DNA of 64,000 bases from Roseobacter sp. (GCA_002731875.1 PCCY01000019.1:133666-197665), one strand, 5' to 3'. Shown: positions 1-10,094, counted from the stretch's first letter. The notes: generated from the sequence alone by a model not told the origin. Numbers and translations are program-made.

Positions 1-758
1 TGCGCATCGCCGCAAAGCCGCGCCCGCGTGGCCTGTGCCCAAGTATCGTCGTGTAGCGCCCGCTGCGCGATTTCTATTGCCATGCCCGACACGGGCCAAG
101 GCCCGGTCATTTCGCGGAATTTCTGCGCCAGTTCAGGCCGGCACAGCACAAACCCCAACCGGACGCCTGCAAGCCCGTAGAATTTGCCGAAAGATCGCAA
201 GACCACCACGTTGTCGGGCAGGTCCACAGCATCGCCCTGCCCCACCAGCGACGCATCCCGGTCTGCGTCGGCAAAGCTTTCGTCGACGACCAGCAACCCG
301 ACGGTTTGCGCCAGCGCCATCAGGGTGTGCGGTGCATAGACGCGCCCGTCAGGGTTGTTCGGGTTCACCACAACGGCAAGGTCACTGCCTTCCAGTGCTT
401 GAAAGAGACCCACTTCTTCCACCTGCCAACCACCGGCACGCAACGCGGCTGCGTGTTCATTATAGGTCGGGGACAGGACGCTAGCCTTACCGACCCCTTG
501 CACATGCGGAATCATCTGTATCGCCGCCTGTGCGCCGGCAACGGGAATGACTTCGCCGGTGGTCCCGTACGCGTGCTGCGCTGCGCGTTCCAACTGCTTC
601 AGGCTTGCGGTTTCGGGCAGACGGTGCCAGGCGCTGGCGGTTATCTGGCCGACCGGATACGGCACAGTGTTTATACCAGTCGACAGGTCGATCCAACTGA
701 CCGGTTGGCCACCATAACGTGCAATCGCCCGAGCAAGATTTCCTCCGTGGTCACGCAT
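1..758 (-). CDS. cobC: Threonine-phosphate decarboxylase, partial
   Basis: PLP-dependent fold-type I enzyme expected to decarboxylate L-threonine-O-3-phosphate to aminopropanol phosphate, the linker of the cobalamin nucleotide loop. Translating the minus strand from the ATG at 758 gives an uninterrupted frame that leaves the window at base 1, so about 252 N-terminal residues are present and the C-terminus is missing. A NPNNPDGR motif and the SFGKFYGLAG motif with the PLP lysine (residue 192) are visible. The start overlaps the stop of cobD by 8 bases (ATGCGTGA), so translation is coupled. The assignment to CobC rather than another aminotransferase rests largely on the neighbours. Confidence 0.88.
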   Translation of the reverse strand, partial: MRDHGGNLARAIARYGGQPVSWIDLSTGINTVPYPVGQITASAWHRLPETASLKQLERAAQHAYGTTGEVIPVAGAQAAIQMIPHVQGVGKASVLSPTYNEHAAALRAGGWQVEEVGLFQALEGSDLAVVVNPNNPDGRVYAPHTLMALAQTVGLLVVDESFADADRDASLVGQGDAVDLPDNVVVLRSFGKFYGLAGVRLGFVLCRPELAQKFREMTGPWPVSGMAIEIAQRALHDDTWAQATRARLCGDA

Positions 759-1713
759 TCGTCATCCTCTCGAGCAGCGCAATCAATCCCAACCCCAAAG
801 CGACAACCAGCATGACGCGTTGGTAAAGCCCCAGTCCCCGGCGCACCGATCCAGCGTCGGGATCAGCGGCCTCACCGTTCAGCCATGGTTCGTTCGCGAC
901 AGTGTTCCCGTATACCCGGGGGCCTGACAGGCGAATATCAAGCGCTGCGGCCATCGCCGCTTCGGGCCATCCGGCATTCGGTGACCGGTGCTGGTTTGCA
1001 TCGCGGAACATCACTTTTCCAGCGTGTCGCAGTCGACCCGAAACCACTGTGAACAGCCCCCCTGTGATCCGCGACGGGATCAGATTGGCAAGATCGTCGA
1101 GCCGGGCAGCCGCCATTCCGAAATGGACGTAGCGCGCCGACCGGTGGCCGATCATGGAATCGAAGGTATTGATCACCTTGTATCCGACCAAGCCGGGCAG
1201 CCCGAACACCAGCCCCCAGAACAATGGCGCAATCACCCCGTCAGAACTGTTTTCGGCCAGGCTTTCCAGAGAAGCCCGCGCAATGGCCTTGTCATCCAAG
1301 GTTTCCGGGTTTCGGCCAATGATCAACGACACGGCCCCGCGGGCCTGATCGGTTTGACCCCGGGCCAAGGGCAGCGCTATCGCCTGCACATGATCATACA
1401 GGCTCCGGGTGGCAAGAAAAGGCCACGACAGCAGCCCGCCAATCAACACACCGGACCAACCGGTTGGCAGGACGGAGCTTACTGCCACAGCCGGTGACAC
1501 ACAGGCAACAAGCACTAGAAACACTGTGATCGTCCCGTAGGCCCTCAGTCTGACGGGCGAATGTGACGGTCGGTTCAGGAAGGCTTCAAGCTTGCTGATT
1601 AGGTGACCGATCCAGCTCACGGGGTGGCCGATCTTGCGAAATACCGCCATGGGCCAGCTTACGGTCGCTTCGACCAGAAAGCCCGCCAACAACGCGGCTG
1701 CGAAGGACATCAT
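751..1713 (-). CDS. cobD: Adenosylcobinamide-phosphate synthase (CobD/CbiB)
   Basis: Integral membrane enzyme that joins aminopropanol phosphate to adenosylcobyric acid. About 320 residues, the usual family length, starting MMSFAAALLAGF with several hydrophobic segments. A longer reading from 1794 exists, but the ATG at 1713 overlaps the bluE stop as ATGA and restores the family N-terminus; the second ATG at 1710 is equally possible. It sits between bluE and cobC, which supply the linker that this enzyme attaches. The symbol follows the alphaproteobacterial (Pseudomonas denitrificans) naming; CbiB is the enteric name. Confidence 0.9.
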   Translation of the reverse strand: MMSFAAALLAGFLVEATVSWPMAVFRKIGHPVSWIGHLISKLEAFLNRPSHSPVRLRAYGTITVFLVLVACVSPAVAVSSVLPTGWSGVLIGGLLSWPFLATRSLYDHVQAIALPLARGQTDQARGAVSLIIGRNPETLDDKAIARASLESLAENSSDGVIAPLFWGLVFGLPGLVGYKVINTFDSMIGHRSARYVHFGMAAARLDDLANLIPSRITGGLFTVVSGRLRHAGKVMFRDANQHRSPNAGWPEAAMAAALDIRLSGPRVYGNTVANEPWLNGEAADPDAGSVRRGLGLYQRVMLVVALGLGLIALLERMTNA

Positions 1714-2603
1714 ATCGCGGATCCCGTGGTAAAGCTTGTGATCCCTTGCATCCCGGCATCCCGAAGGGCGTCTTGCGCATTCACAGGTATGCAACCCGGC
1801 GCAAAGATGAAGCCCCGCGCCGATCCCGTGTGCGCGCGTACGTATCCTAGCGCCCCGAGCTTATGGGCAAGTGCCGCGGACGGATCATTCAATGGTCCAC
1901 GCAACTGTGTTGTGCGGTCCGCCGCTTCGGTCGCGAGCTGCGCAACTTTGGCTAGGTCGGCGGCGTCCGTGGCATCGCCCCAAACTGCCAATAGGTCTGA
2001 TATATCGGCAAACCGGTCATCTTGGGCATCTGTCCATATAGGTGGCCCGAAATAACCCCCGAGGATTTCAGCCTTCGGAGGCGTTTTGAGGTGGCGATAA
2101 ATCCGTGCCTGTCGCGATGCCCAAACAACGCCGTCGGGGCGTGCCAACATCAAAGGGTCGGTGGCTTTTTCGACATGCAGGCAGGCTGCTGCCAACTGTC
2201 CGTCATCAGCACCCACCGCGCGACCCAGAGCCACCAAAGCCGCCGTCGACGCCCCCGCCCCCACGCCTCGCGGCACATTTGCGGACACCACGAACCGACC
2301 TGTCTGCGGGCGTTGAAGACAGCAAAGCAAACGGCTTAGATGCTGGCGGGACACCGCCGCCGGACCAGAAACGCTCAATTCCAAATTCGGGCCGGATTCA
2401 TACCAGGCTTGCGCAAACAGCGTGTCGCACCGCAGCGTCACAAGAACCACTGGACCCTCAGCCCCCAAGCGCCCCTGAAGCCATTCGCCGAAATGTCCGT
2501 ATGCCTTACCCGCTGGCGGCAGGGTACGCAGGATTTCGTCTTGTTTGTACATCTGGACCGTTGTTGAAAAGCGCCTGCGGGGATCTTTGCGCATATTCAC
2601 CAT
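1710..2603 (-). CDS. bluE: L-threonine kinase, GHMP family (BluE/PduX)
   Basis: GHMP-superfamily kinase that makes L-threonine-O-3-phosphate, the substrate of the neighbouring CobC. At most 297 residues. The N-terminal GHFGEWLQGRL stretch is typical of PduX/BluE, and the GHMP phosphate loop is seen as PRGVGAGAS. First gene of a tightly overlapping bluE-cobD-cobC operon, as in Rhodobacter. The start is uncertain: ATG at 2603 is the longest, ATG at 2552 leaves a more typical N-terminus, and neither has a strong ribosome binding site. I saw no B12 riboswitch in the 180 bases upstream. Confidence 0.85.
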   Translation of the reverse strand: MVNMRKDPRRRFSTTVQMYKQDEILRTLPPAGKAYGHFGEWLQGRLGAEGPVVLVTLRCDTLFAQAWYESGPNLELSVSGPAAVSRQHLSRLLCCLQRPQTGRFVVSANVPRGVGAGASTAALVALGRAVGADDGQLAAACLHVEKATDPLMLARPDGVVWASRQARIYRHLKTPPKAEILGGYFGPPIWTDAQDDRFADISDLLAVWGDATDAADLAKVAQLATEAADRTTQLRGPLNDPSAALAHKLGALGYVRAHTGSARGFIFAPGCIPVNAQDALRDAGMQGITSFTTGSAI

Positions 2604-2746
2604 CGCACTTCAATCTACAACATCGCGGCCAAGTTTCTTTACCTCGGCCACATCGTTGGCTTTCGGCAAGGCCTTCTCTTGGCCGGGGCTATACCAGCAT
2701 CGCGGTTCCCGACACCTGCGTTTCGCTCGCCGGGTCAAAAACCGGA

Positions 2747-2788
2747 TTGACTCTGATTTTGTATTTCCGTAATTCGTGAAATATGGAA
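2747..2788 (+). promoter_or_regulatory. Probable ArsR-controlled promoter
   Basis: A -35-like TTGACT (2747-2752) is followed after 17 bases by TAATTC (2770-2775). An imperfect inverted repeat with TTCC and GGAA ends (2765-2788, 9 of 12 arm positions matching) covers the -10 region and the first start codon. This fits an ArsR-type operator for the gene that follows. Inference from position and symmetry only. Confidence 0.45.
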
Positions 2789-3628
2789 TCAATGTTGATC
2801 ACGCGCCTTTCTGCCTTAAGCCACACTCAGCGCATGGCTGTTTTCAGGCTGCTGATGCGGCGCTTTCCCGATGCGTTGCCTGCCGGAGAAATCGCTGATG
2901 TACTCGCACTGAAACCCAGCACCGCTTCGGCATATCTTGCGACGCTCACCCAGGTCGGGCTGATTTCGCAACGTCGCGAGGCAACGTGGTTGCGATATAC
3001 AGTTAATCTGGATGCAGCCCGGGCGATCGTTGGAGGGCTCTTTCAGGACTGCTGCCAGGGTCGTGCCGATCTCTGCCCGCCGTCCTTTTATGATCTTATC
3101 GGCGGCATCAGCCCGGCCGTCGACCGAAAATTCAATGCATTGTTCATCTGCACTGGCAATTCGGCCCGTTCGATCTTTGCCGAAGCCATCCTGAGGGACC
3201 TCGCGCCAGACAGGTTCGATGTGTATTCGGCTGGCACGTCGCCCCAGCCCGGCCTACACCCGTTCGCTTTGGAAATGCTCGTGGCCAAGGGGCACGATGT
3301 GTCGACTTTACGCCCCAAGACCCTCGGGGAATTTCAAAGCCCACAGGCCCCCCGCATGGATTTTATCTTTACCGTCTGTGATCGCGCAGCCAACGAAGAA
3401 TGTCCAACATGGCCCGGGCAACCGGTTTCAGCGCATTGGGGCATGCCGGACCCGGCCAAGTTTCAAGGAAACGTTGCGGAGCGTCAGCTTGCGTTTCAGC
3501 AGGTGTACGGCGCAGTCCACAACAGGATCAGCGCTTTCGCCTCATTGCCGTTCCATGCGCTCGACCGGGTTTCTCTGCAAAAAAGCGTGGATGAGATAGG
3601 CCGCAAAACCTCAGGACAGGACCACTGA
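2783..3628 (+). CDS. ArsR regulator fused to ArsC arsenate reductase
   Basis: Two-domain protein of 281 residues. Residues about 5-85 form an ArsR-type winged helix, followed by a cysteine cluster (C90, C91, C98) that could bind As(III). Residues about 118-265 form a low-molecular-weight phosphatase-fold arsenate reductase with the CTGNSARS loop (C123-R129), the downstream redox pair C199 and C207, and a DP motif near 223. That three-cysteine set is typical of thioredoxin-coupled ArsC. The ATG at 2792 is an alternative start with a weak GGA upstream. Genes for GAPDH and ArsJ follow 2 bases downstream, so sensing, As(V) reduction and export are in one operon. Confidence 0.9.
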   Translation: MESMLITRLSALSHTQRMAVFRLLMRRFPDALPAGEIADVLALKPSTASAYLATLTQVGLISQRREATWLRYTVNLDAARAIVGGLFQDCCQGRADLCPPSFYDLIGGISPAVDRKFNALFICTGNSARSIFAEAILRDLAPDRFDVYSAGTSPQPGLHPFALEMLVAKGHDVSTLRPKTLGEFQSPQAPRMDFIFTVCDRAANEECPTWPGQPVSAHWGMPDPAKFQGNVAERQLAFQQVYGAVHNRISAFASLPFHALDRVSLQKSVDEIGRKTSGQDH

Positions 3629-3630
3629 AA

Positions 3631-4629
3631 ATGACGACATATGCAATCAACGGCTTGGGCCGCATCGGCAAACTTGTGCTGCGCGCATTGCTGGAACGCA
3701 ATGAGAAGATAGCCTTCGTCAACGATGCGACGGGCGACCCCGCGATGCACGCTCATCTGCTGGAATTTGATTCAGTCCACGGTCGTTGGCCGGCAGTTTT
3801 TTCGGCGGACAATACATCGATCACCATTGACGGAACCCGAATTCCCGTCACCAACAGCCCCGGTCTGGCGGATCTGCCGCTTGCGGGCGTGGACGTGGTG
3901 ATTGACTGCACCGGCGCATTCAAGACCGAGGCCAAGCTGGCCCCCTATTTTGGCGCAGGTGTCAGAAAGGTGGTGGTATCGGCCCCTGTAAAGGACGGGC
4001 CGACGGCGAATATCGTGTATGGGGTCAACGAAGGAATCTACGACCCTCACGCGCATCATATCGTCACGGCAGCAAGCTGCACGACCAACTGTCTGGCCCC
4101 AGTTGTCAAGGTTTTGCTTGACGGCATAGGGATCAGGCACGGTTCGATCACGACCATACACGACGTCACCAATACCCAGACCATCGTTGACCGTCCGGCA
4201 AAAGACATGCGCCGGGCACGTTCAGCACTGACCAATCTTATACCCACGACCACGGGCTCGGCCACCGCGATCACGCTGATCTATCCGCAGCTCAAGGGTA
4301 AGTTGAACGGTCATGCTGTCCGTGTACCCTTGTTGAACGCTTCCATCACCGATTGTGTTTTTGAGATGTCGCGCGACACAACAGTGGATGAGGTCAACAG
4401 TCTTTTCCAGGCGGCGGCCGAAGGCCCGCTCAAGGGTATCTTGGGCTACGAAACACGGCCGCTGGTGTCGAGCGATTATACCAATGATCCCCGCAGCAGC
4501 ATCATTGATGCGCCGTCGACGATGGTCGTCAATGGTACGCAGGTCAAAGTCTATGCCTGGTACGACAACGAATACGGCTATGCACATCGTTTGGCTGATG
4601 TGGCGCAGATGGTAGGTAACGGGCTGTGA
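3631..4629 (+). CDS. Arsenate-linked glyceraldehyde-3-phosphate dehydrogenase
   Basis: A 332-residue type I GAPDH with N-terminal NAD-binding motif NGLGRIGK and catalytic C150 in ASCTTN. Placed 2 bases after the arsR-arsC fusion and overlapping arsJ by 4 bases. In characterised ArsJ systems the partner GAPDH uses arsenate in place of phosphate to make 1-arseno-3-phosphoglycerate, which ArsJ exports. From the context this copy is inferred to serve arsenate detoxification, not central glycolysis. The sequence alone cannot exclude an ordinary glycolytic role. Confidence 0.92.
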   Translation: MTTYAINGLGRIGKLVLRALLERNEKIAFVNDATGDPAMHAHLLEFDSVHGRWPAVFSADNTSITIDGTRIPVTNSPGLADLPLAGVDVVIDCTGAFKTEAKLAPYFGAGVRKVVVSAPVKDGPTANIVYGVNEGIYDPHAHHIVTAASCTTNCLAPVVKVLLDGIGIRHGSITTIHDVTNTQTIVDRPAKDMRRARSALTNLIPTTTGSATAITLIYPQLKGKLNGHAVRVPLLNASITDCVFEMSRDTTVDEVNSLFQAAAEGPLKGILGYETRPLVSSDYTNDPRSSIIDAPSTMVVNGTQVKVYAWYDNEYGYAHRLADVAQMVGNGL

Positions 4630-5894
4630 CATCTCGGCCAGGGCTTGCCGCCTATATCACGGTCACAGCGGCGTACTGGGCGTTCATGTTGACGGACGGT
4701 GCACTGCGCATGTTGGTGCTGCTGCACTTTCATACGATCGGTTTTTCCCCGGTCCAGCTTGCCTATCTGTTTGTTCTCTATGAAGTTGCCGGCGTTGTGA
4801 CCAACCTGTCCGCAGGCTGGATCGCGGCGCGGTTCGGGCTGACGGCGACGCTTTACGCGGGCTTGGCGCTGCAAGTCGCGGCGTTGTTGGCGTTGGCACA
4901 GCTGGATCCGGCGTGGGGTGTTACCGCATCTGTGGTGTTTGTGATGCTGGTACAGGGCGCATCCGGCGTGGCCAAGGATCTTGCCAAAATGAGCGCAAAG
5001 AGCGCCGTCAAGGTGCTCGCTCCTGCCGACGGCTCCGGGTTGTTTCGCTGGGTCGCGGCCCTGACGGGTTCCAAGAACGCCGTCAAAGGATTCGGCTTCC
5101 TGATCGGGGCGGCGGTTCTGGGGCTGTTTGGCTTTGTCCCGTCGATCCTGACGATGGCGGCGATCTTGTTCATCATATTGATCGGGGTGGTTGTCGGGAT
5201 GCCCAGGGGCCTGCCTGTCGGACGCAAGGATGCGAAGTTTCGAGAGGTCCTCTCCGGCAACCGCAACATCAACTGGCTGAGCCTGGCGCGGTTGTTTCTA
5301 TTCGGCGCGCGCGACGTGTGGTTCGTGGTGGGGATCCCGATTTATTTCTATGCGGTATTGTCGGATGGCAGCGACGCCGCAGACCGGCAGGCGTTTTTCC
5401 TGATCGGCACGTTCATGGCGATCTGGACAATCTTGTATGGCATTGTCCAAAGCATGGCACCGCGCATTCTGGGCAACGCAAAATCACTGTCGAACACTGG
5501 CCTGAACAGTCAGGTGCGCCAATGGACCGCCGCGTTGATGCTGATTCCGACGATATTGGCGGCGCTGGTATGGGCCACATCGCACCCGTCCGTCACCTTG
5601 ACCGGCGCTATTGTGTTCGGACTTTTGACCTTCGGGGCGATCTTCGCGGTCACGTCATCGCTGCACTCGTATCTTATCCTCAGCTTCACCGATGCCACCA
5701 GAGTGACGATGGATGTGGGATTTTACTATATGGCAAACGCGGCGGGTCGGTTGGCCGGTACAGTTTTATCCGGCGCAATGTATCAATTGGGCGGGCTGGC
5801 CCTGTGTCTTGCGACCGCCGCTGTCATGATCGGGTTAAGCTGGTGGGCAACCACGCAACTGCAAGCACCGGTACAAGCAAGGGATGTCGTTTAG
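4626..5894 (+). CDS. arsJ: ArsJ, organoarsenical efflux permease (MFS)
   Basis: A 422-residue major-facilitator membrane protein with about 12 hydrophobic segments. It begins at a GTG that overlaps the GAPDH stop (GTGA). ArsJ proteins export 1-arseno-3-phosphoglycerate made by the adjacent GAPDH, and the gene pair is diagnostic. The last gene of the arsenic operon; its stop overlaps the tail of the opposite-strand monooxygenase gene by 4 bases, so the two converge. Confidence 0.9.
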   Translation: MTSRPGLAAYITVTAAYWAFMLTDGALRMLVLLHFHTIGFSPVQLAYLFVLYEVAGVVTNLSAGWIAARFGLTATLYAGLALQVAALLALAQLDPAWGVTASVVFVMLVQGASGVAKDLAKMSAKSAVKVLAPADGSGLFRWVAALTGSKNAVKGFGFLIGAAVLGLFGFVPSILTMAAILFIILIGVVVGMPRGLPVGRKDAKFREVLSGNRNINWLSLARLFLFGARDVWFVVGIPIYFYAVLSDGSDAADRQAFFLIGTFMAIWTILYGIVQSMAPRILGNAKSLSNTGLNSQVRQWTAALMLIPTILAALVWATSHPSVTLTGAIVFGLLTFGAIFAVTSSLHSYLILSFTDATRVTMDVGFYYMANAAGRLAGTVLSGAMYQLGGLALCLATAAVMIGLSWWATTQLQAPVQARDVV

Positions 5895-6205
5895 GCCGGG
5901 GACAGGATATGGATCTTGCGATCCGCCAGCATGTCTTTTGTGCTGTTGGCATAGGCTTTCATATGGTCAGACCGCGCATGTGCGCCCAGCGCCTCGAGGC
6001 TGGCCCATTTTTCGATGACAGCAAAGGTGTCCGGACCAAACGACGCCTGCATCGGACCGGCATCCGGGGTGTCGATCGTGGCTTCATAGGCGATGCAGCC
6101 GTCTTCTGCCAACACCGCAGGAACATTTGCATTGAACAATGACAGTACCTCGTCGCGTTGGCCGGGCTTGGTGGTAATCACAGCGACCACATGAACGTTA
6201 GACAT
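5891..6205 (-). CDS. Antibiotic biosynthesis monooxygenase (ABM)-fold protein
   Basis: Small soluble protein of about 104 residues with the ABM/quinol-monooxygenase (YgiN-like) pattern: an N-terminal strand VHVVAVITTKPG, a central EATID segment, then F-x-V-I-E-K-W and a histidine near the end of the fold. The ATG at 6205 is chosen over 6214 because AGGA lies upstream. Substrate unknown; quinols and electrophilic aromatic compounds are family guesses. Stands alone, convergent with arsJ. Confidence 0.75.
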   Translation of the reverse strand: MSNVHVVAVITTKPGQRDEVLSLFNANVPAVLAEDGCIAYEATIDTPDAGPMQASFGPDTFAVIEKWASLEALGAHARSDHMKAYANSTKDMLADRKIHILSPA

Positions 6206-6418
6206 AAAATGCATCCTATCTGCGTTGAACTGGTTCGCGTCACGCTAGCGGCTCTGACAGCAGGCGGCAACGACGCATTACACCTTGATGACCCAACGGA
6301 ATTGGTAAAACCGGTTTGCGCACCGGTCTGGTTCGCTTATGAAATGGGACAACTCGCCGGTTACGGAACACGAGACCGGGACACCGACAGATGCAGCCTT
6401 GAAACCACGGGATAGCCC

Positions 6419-7177
6419 ATGACCGAAAATATCCAGATCACCACTGCCGACCGCGTGACGACGCTCACGATTGCAAGACCGGAAAAGCGAAACGCGATCA
6501 CGCAGGCGATGTATGGGGCTATGGCCGATGCGCTGGAACACTACGCCAACAGCGACGATGCCCGGGCCTTTGTCATTACCGGAGCAGACGAATATTTTAC
6601 CTCTGGCAATGATATCCGCGATTTCTCCATGGGCCACCAGGGTGACGAAACCCCAGCGGTATTACGCTTTCTGACCGCAATTTCGCACTGCCCCAAACCT
6701 GTAATTGCCGCTGTGAACGGCCCTGCCATCGGGGTGGGGGTAACGATGTTGCTGCATTGTGATCTGGTCATGGCCGCCACAACTGCAACTTTCAGCACAC
6801 CGTTCGTCCAGCTTGGGCTGGTCCCGGAAGCCGGTTCATCCATGCTGCTGCCCGCCGCTGTCGGTATGGCAGTCGCTAACGACATGCTGCTTGCGGGCCG
6901 GGTGCTAGATGCGACCGAAGCACAGAATTTTGGCTTGGTATCACGTGTATTCCCGGGCACGGAGCTTTTGAGCGAGGTCAACGCCACAGCCATCAAGGTG
7001 GCGGCATCTGCGCCCAATTCAATGAAACAAACCAAGGGCCTTATCCGGCAGGGTCGCGATCAGATGCTCGAGCAAATGCACAAGGAATCCGTCCTGTTCG
7101 CGGCGCAACTGAAATCGTCGGAATTTGCCGAGGTGGTCCAGGCCAAGATGCTCAAGCGGGTACCGGTGTTTGATTGA
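6419..7177 (+). CDS. Enoyl-CoA hydratase/isomerase family protein
   Basis: A 252-residue crotonase-fold protein. The N-terminal ARPEKRNAIT segment, the oxyanion-hole region around FTSGNDIRDF and the AAVNGPAIGVG helix are visible, as is PEAGSSMLLP, where one catalytic glutamate is expected. The length is normal for a single-domain crotonase. No fatty-acid genes are adjacent, so the CoA substrate (fatty acid, terpenoid or aromatic) cannot be named. Confidence 0.85.
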   Translation: MTENIQITTADRVTTLTIARPEKRNAITQAMYGAMADALEHYANSDDARAFVITGADEYFTSGNDIRDFSMGHQGDETPAVLRFLTAISHCPKPVIAAVNGPAIGVGVTMLLHCDLVMAATTATFSTPFVQLGLVPEAGSSMLLPAAVGMAVANDMLLAGRVLDATEAQNFGLVSRVFPGTELLSEVNATAIKVAASAPNSMKQTKGLIRQGRDQMLEQMHKESVLFAAQLKSSEFAEVVQAKMLKRVPVFD

Positions 7178-7198
7178 TCGGCCAGACTTTGCCCCTCC

Positions 7199-8323
7199 CT
7201 ATTGCGGCTGTCGCGCAAGAAAGTCAGACACCAAGGCCAACCCTTTTTTCAAGATATCGGGATTGTTGGCATAGCCGATGCGCACATAGCCTTCCATGTT
7301 CATCGCCGACCCGGGTGTGAACATCACGCCGGTTTCGCTCAATAGCGTGACGCAGAATTCCTTTGATGATACTGGCAGGTCGTATTTCAACAAGGCCGTG
7401 GTGCCAGAGCGTGGCTTGACCCAGCTGATGCGAGGCTCCTTTTCCACCCAATCCTCAAGCAGGGATAGATTGCCGCGGGTGATGGTTTGACTGCGCGCCA
7501 AAACCTTTTCCCGGTGCTCTAGCGCCAATGCGGCGAAATAGTCATCAATCACCCCGATCGAAATCGTGTCGTAGTCGCGATGGATCGACACCGCTTCGAT
7601 TACCTCTTGCGGGGCAGCGATCCAGCCCAGCCGTAATCCGGCCAGCGAATACGCCTTGGACATGCCCGCTGTGCTGATACCCTTTTCGTAAAGATCCGCG
7701 ATAGACGTTGTCATCCCTGCCCCATGCTGGTCGGTGCCACGATAGACTTCGTCGCACAAAATCCAGGCACCTGCGGCGCGGGCGATCTGCACGATCTCTT
7801 CAAGCATCGGCCGTTCGATCAACGCTCCGGTCGGATTGTTCGGGTTGGTTAGCGCGATGAGCTTTGTACCGGGCACAACCAGGTCGCGCAGCGCATCGAG
7901 ATCGGGCAGAAACCCGTCGTTTTCGCGCAGTTGTAGCTGCTGCACATCCGCCCCGATACTTTCGGGAATGGAATAGTGCTGCTGATAGGTTGGTACGATT
8001 GCGACAACCCTGTCACCCGCCCCCACCAGCGCCTTGTGCACCAACATATTGGCCCCGATCGTCCCGTGTGTGACGATAATGTTTTGCCGTGCCTGGGTGT
8101 CATAGATCCCCGCAATAGCATCCCTGAGCCTGTCCGATCCTTCGATCGCACCATACGTCATCCTCATCGTCAGCAAGCCAGACAGATCGGTGTCGTTTTT
8201 ACCTGTCAGCTGCAAAAGCTCTTTTATGGTCAGGCTTTCCACGCAGGTTTCGGCCAAGTTCAATGCACATCTTGTCTCCCATTCGTTCATCCAGATTTCT
8301 ACGCCGAAGGGTTCAATGTACAT
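7199..8323 (-). CDS. PLP aminotransferase, class I/II
   Basis: A 374-residue fold-type I PLP enzyme with NPNNPTG (about 160-166), DEVYRG (191-196) and the Schiff-base lysine K223 in GMSKAYSLAGLRLGW. The start is supported by AAGGA upstream of the ATG. It resembles the aminotransferase branch that includes capreomycidine-synthase-like proteins, but the substrate is not evident. It stands alone: the TetR gene 220 bases away is read in the same direction but ends a separate operon. Confidence 0.85.
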   Translation of the reverse strand: MYIEPFGVEIWMNEWETRCALNLAETCVESLTIKELLQLTGKNDTDLSGLLTMRMTYGAIEGSDRLRDAIAGIYDTQARQNIIVTHGTIGANMLVHKALVGAGDRVVAIVPTYQQHYSIPESIGADVQQLQLRENDGFLPDLDALRDLVVPGTKLIALTNPNNPTGALIERPMLEEIVQIARAAGAWILCDEVYRGTDQHGAGMTTSIADLYEKGISTAGMSKAYSLAGLRLGWIAAPQEVIEAVSIHRDYDTISIGVIDDYFAALALEHREKVLARSQTITRGNLSLLEDWVEKEPRISWVKPRSGTTALLKYDLPVSSKEFCVTLLSETGVMFTPGSAMNMEGYVRIGYANNPDILKKGLALVSDFLARQPQ

Positions 8324-8542
8324 AAATGGGTCCTTGTGATTAAGAGGCGTGGTCGTCGTCGAAAGCCATCGAACAGTGCCACGTTTTCAGCGCAGTTTGA
8401 CCAAACATTCGTTGGCTTGTCGATATCTATGCCGATATTTCAGGGTGAACGTCCGAAAGCATCAACAAAGGGCCGGATCGACAATCTCGTGCGCGCGCCG
8501 CACATCACGCTTCATGGCGTCCGGACAGCTACATCAGCTTGA

Positions 8543-9157
8543 TCAATAGGGCGCGTGATCGGTCGGGCGTCGCAGTTCCAAAGTCTCTTGTGCCATATCA
8601 GCGGCAAGGTTTGAGACATCTTCCCGAGAAATGCCGCGCAGCAGTTCAACGCGCAATGCAGAGACATTGGCTTGATAGCGTCGCGCAAGCCGCATGGGGT
8701 CCGCATCATCCGGCAGCTCGCCTGCGATACGGGCGGCTTCGAAACCTTCTGCGAATTCAGCGCACATCCGATCAAGATAGCGTTGCGATACCTCGGTAAT
8801 TTTCGGATCGGTGGATGCCGTATCAATAACTGTTTTCATCAGCATGCAGGCCCGGCGCGAAGGATCTTCCTGCGCCAGTTCCGCATAGTTCCGGAACTGT
8901 GCGGCCAAGCCTGCAAGCGGCGTTGCAGCCTTGGCCATTTGTGCGCGAAAAGCCCTTCGGGACGTTTCGAAATAGCGTTCGAGGGCCAAGAGATAGAGGT
9001 TCTGCTTGCTTTCGAAGGCCGCATAAATGCTTCCCGGTTTCATCTCCAACGCGGACTCCAAGTCTTTCAAGGATGTCGCGTGGTACCCTTTACGCCAAAA
9101 CACAGCCATGGCCGCATCAAGTGCGGCATGACGATCGTAATTGGCAGTACGGGGCAT
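8543..9157 (-). CDS. TetR-family regulator (of the AhpD/DsbA operon)
   Basis: A 204-residue TetR repressor with an N-terminal helix-turn-helix including YHATSLKDLESALEMKPGSIYAAFESK. Third gene of a minus-strand operon, starting 3 bases after the DsbA-like gene stops. The two near-identical 16-bp palindromes in front of the first gene are the obvious target, so it probably autoregulates the operon. The ligand is unknown; the partner genes suggest a redox or electrophile signal. Confidence 0.88.
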   Translation of the reverse strand: MPRTANYDRHAALDAAMAVFWRKGYHATSLKDLESALEMKPGSIYAAFESKQNLYLLALERYFETSRRAFRAQMAKAATPLAGLAAQFRNYAELAQEDPSRRACMLMKTVIDTASTDPKITEVSQRYLDRMCAEFAEGFEAARIAGELPDDADPMRLARRYQANVSALRVELLRGISREDVSNLAADMAQETLELRRPTDHAPY

Positions 9158-9160
9158 GGG

Positions 9161-9805
9161 TCAGCCTCTCATCTCGGCAAGTTGGTTCAGAATGCTGGTG
9201 TAATTCTCGACCCCCTGCGCCCCGGTGACAAGGTGCTTGCGGTCGAAAACAATGGCCGGCACGCCGGAAATACCTTGTTGCTGCCAGAACTGTTCCGCCC
9301 CGCGCACCTCATTGGCAAAGCGTTGATCTGCAAGCACGGCTTCGGCCTCGGTGCGGTCCAACCCGATTTCAGCAGCGATATCTGCAAGAACATCATTGTC
9401 GGACAGGTTGCGACGTTCTGTGAAATGGGCGGTGAAAAGCGCCTGCTTCAGGTCGTGCATCCGGCCTTGCGTGCCCGCCCAATGCAACAATTGATGGGTG
9501 TTGAACGTGTTGTGCATGCGCGAATCTTCGGCCCAGGCAAATTCAAATCCCAGACTGTCTCCGAGCGCTTTCATCTGTTGGCGCGATTGCTCGGACTGTT
9601 CCGGCGTGCTGCCGTACTTTTCCATGATGTGCTCGCGGGTGTTCTGACCCTCGGGGGGCATCTGCGGGTTCAGTTCAAACGGATGCCAGTGAATTTCATG
9701 AGGCGTTCCGGTTGCGTCCAGTGCCGTTGAAAGTTGGCGATAGCCGATAACACACCACGGGCACATGACATCAGATACAATGTCGATACGTAAAGGTTCA
9801 GTCAT
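9161..9805 (-). CDS. DsbA/FrnE-family thioredoxin-fold oxidoreductase
   Basis: A 214-residue cytoplasmic DsbA-fold protein of the FrnE/2-hydroxychromene-carboxylate isomerase group. It has the CPWC active site near the N-terminus (IVSDVMCPWCVIGY) and a GVPAIVFD cis-proline segment near the C-terminus. No signal peptide is seen. The ATG at 9805 has GGAGAG upstream and is preferred over 9850. It sits between an AhpD-like gene and TetR, suggesting a thiol-redox or electrophile-defence operon. Confidence 0.87.
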   Translation of the reverse strand: MTEPLRIDIVSDVMCPWCVIGYRQLSTALDATGTPHEIHWHPFELNPQMPPEGQNTREHIMEKYGSTPEQSEQSRQQMKALGDSLGFEFAWAEDSRMHNTFNTHQLLHWAGTQGRMHDLKQALFTAHFTERRNLSDNDVLADIAAEIGLDRTEAEAVLADQRFANEVRGAEQFWQQQGISGVPAIVFDRKHLVTGAQGVENYTSILNQLAEMRG

Positions 9806-10094
9806 TTCAAACTCTCCGGTCATGGCCGATGACCTGACGATTATCCCCAAGCCATAGACGTAAATCTTTGCCGCCGAACGCGACAGCCACGGCGGTCGCC
9901 ATCAGCAGGACAACAATATAGGTGCTGCGACCCGCGTTTGCCATCGTGCCGGTAAGGATCCGCGCGAAAAATGATGCCACTGAACGATGCCGCCATTTTT
10001 GCGAGTTCACCGTTCTTGCGCATGATACCCATCCCTGACCAGACGGGAAAATGCCGGAGCGGTCCCCCACTCCGGCACTTCACCGTCCAGCTTA

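Noticed and set aside
2604..2782. Cobalamin riboswitch upstream of bluE
   Set aside because: The conserved B12-box pattern was looked for and not found.
2610..2792. Minus-strand frame between bluE and arsR with protein-like stretches in two frames
   Set aside because: The pieces FDPASETQVSGTAM and KALPKANDVAEVKKLGRDVVD lie in different frames with no start signal; a decayed gene is possible but not supportable.
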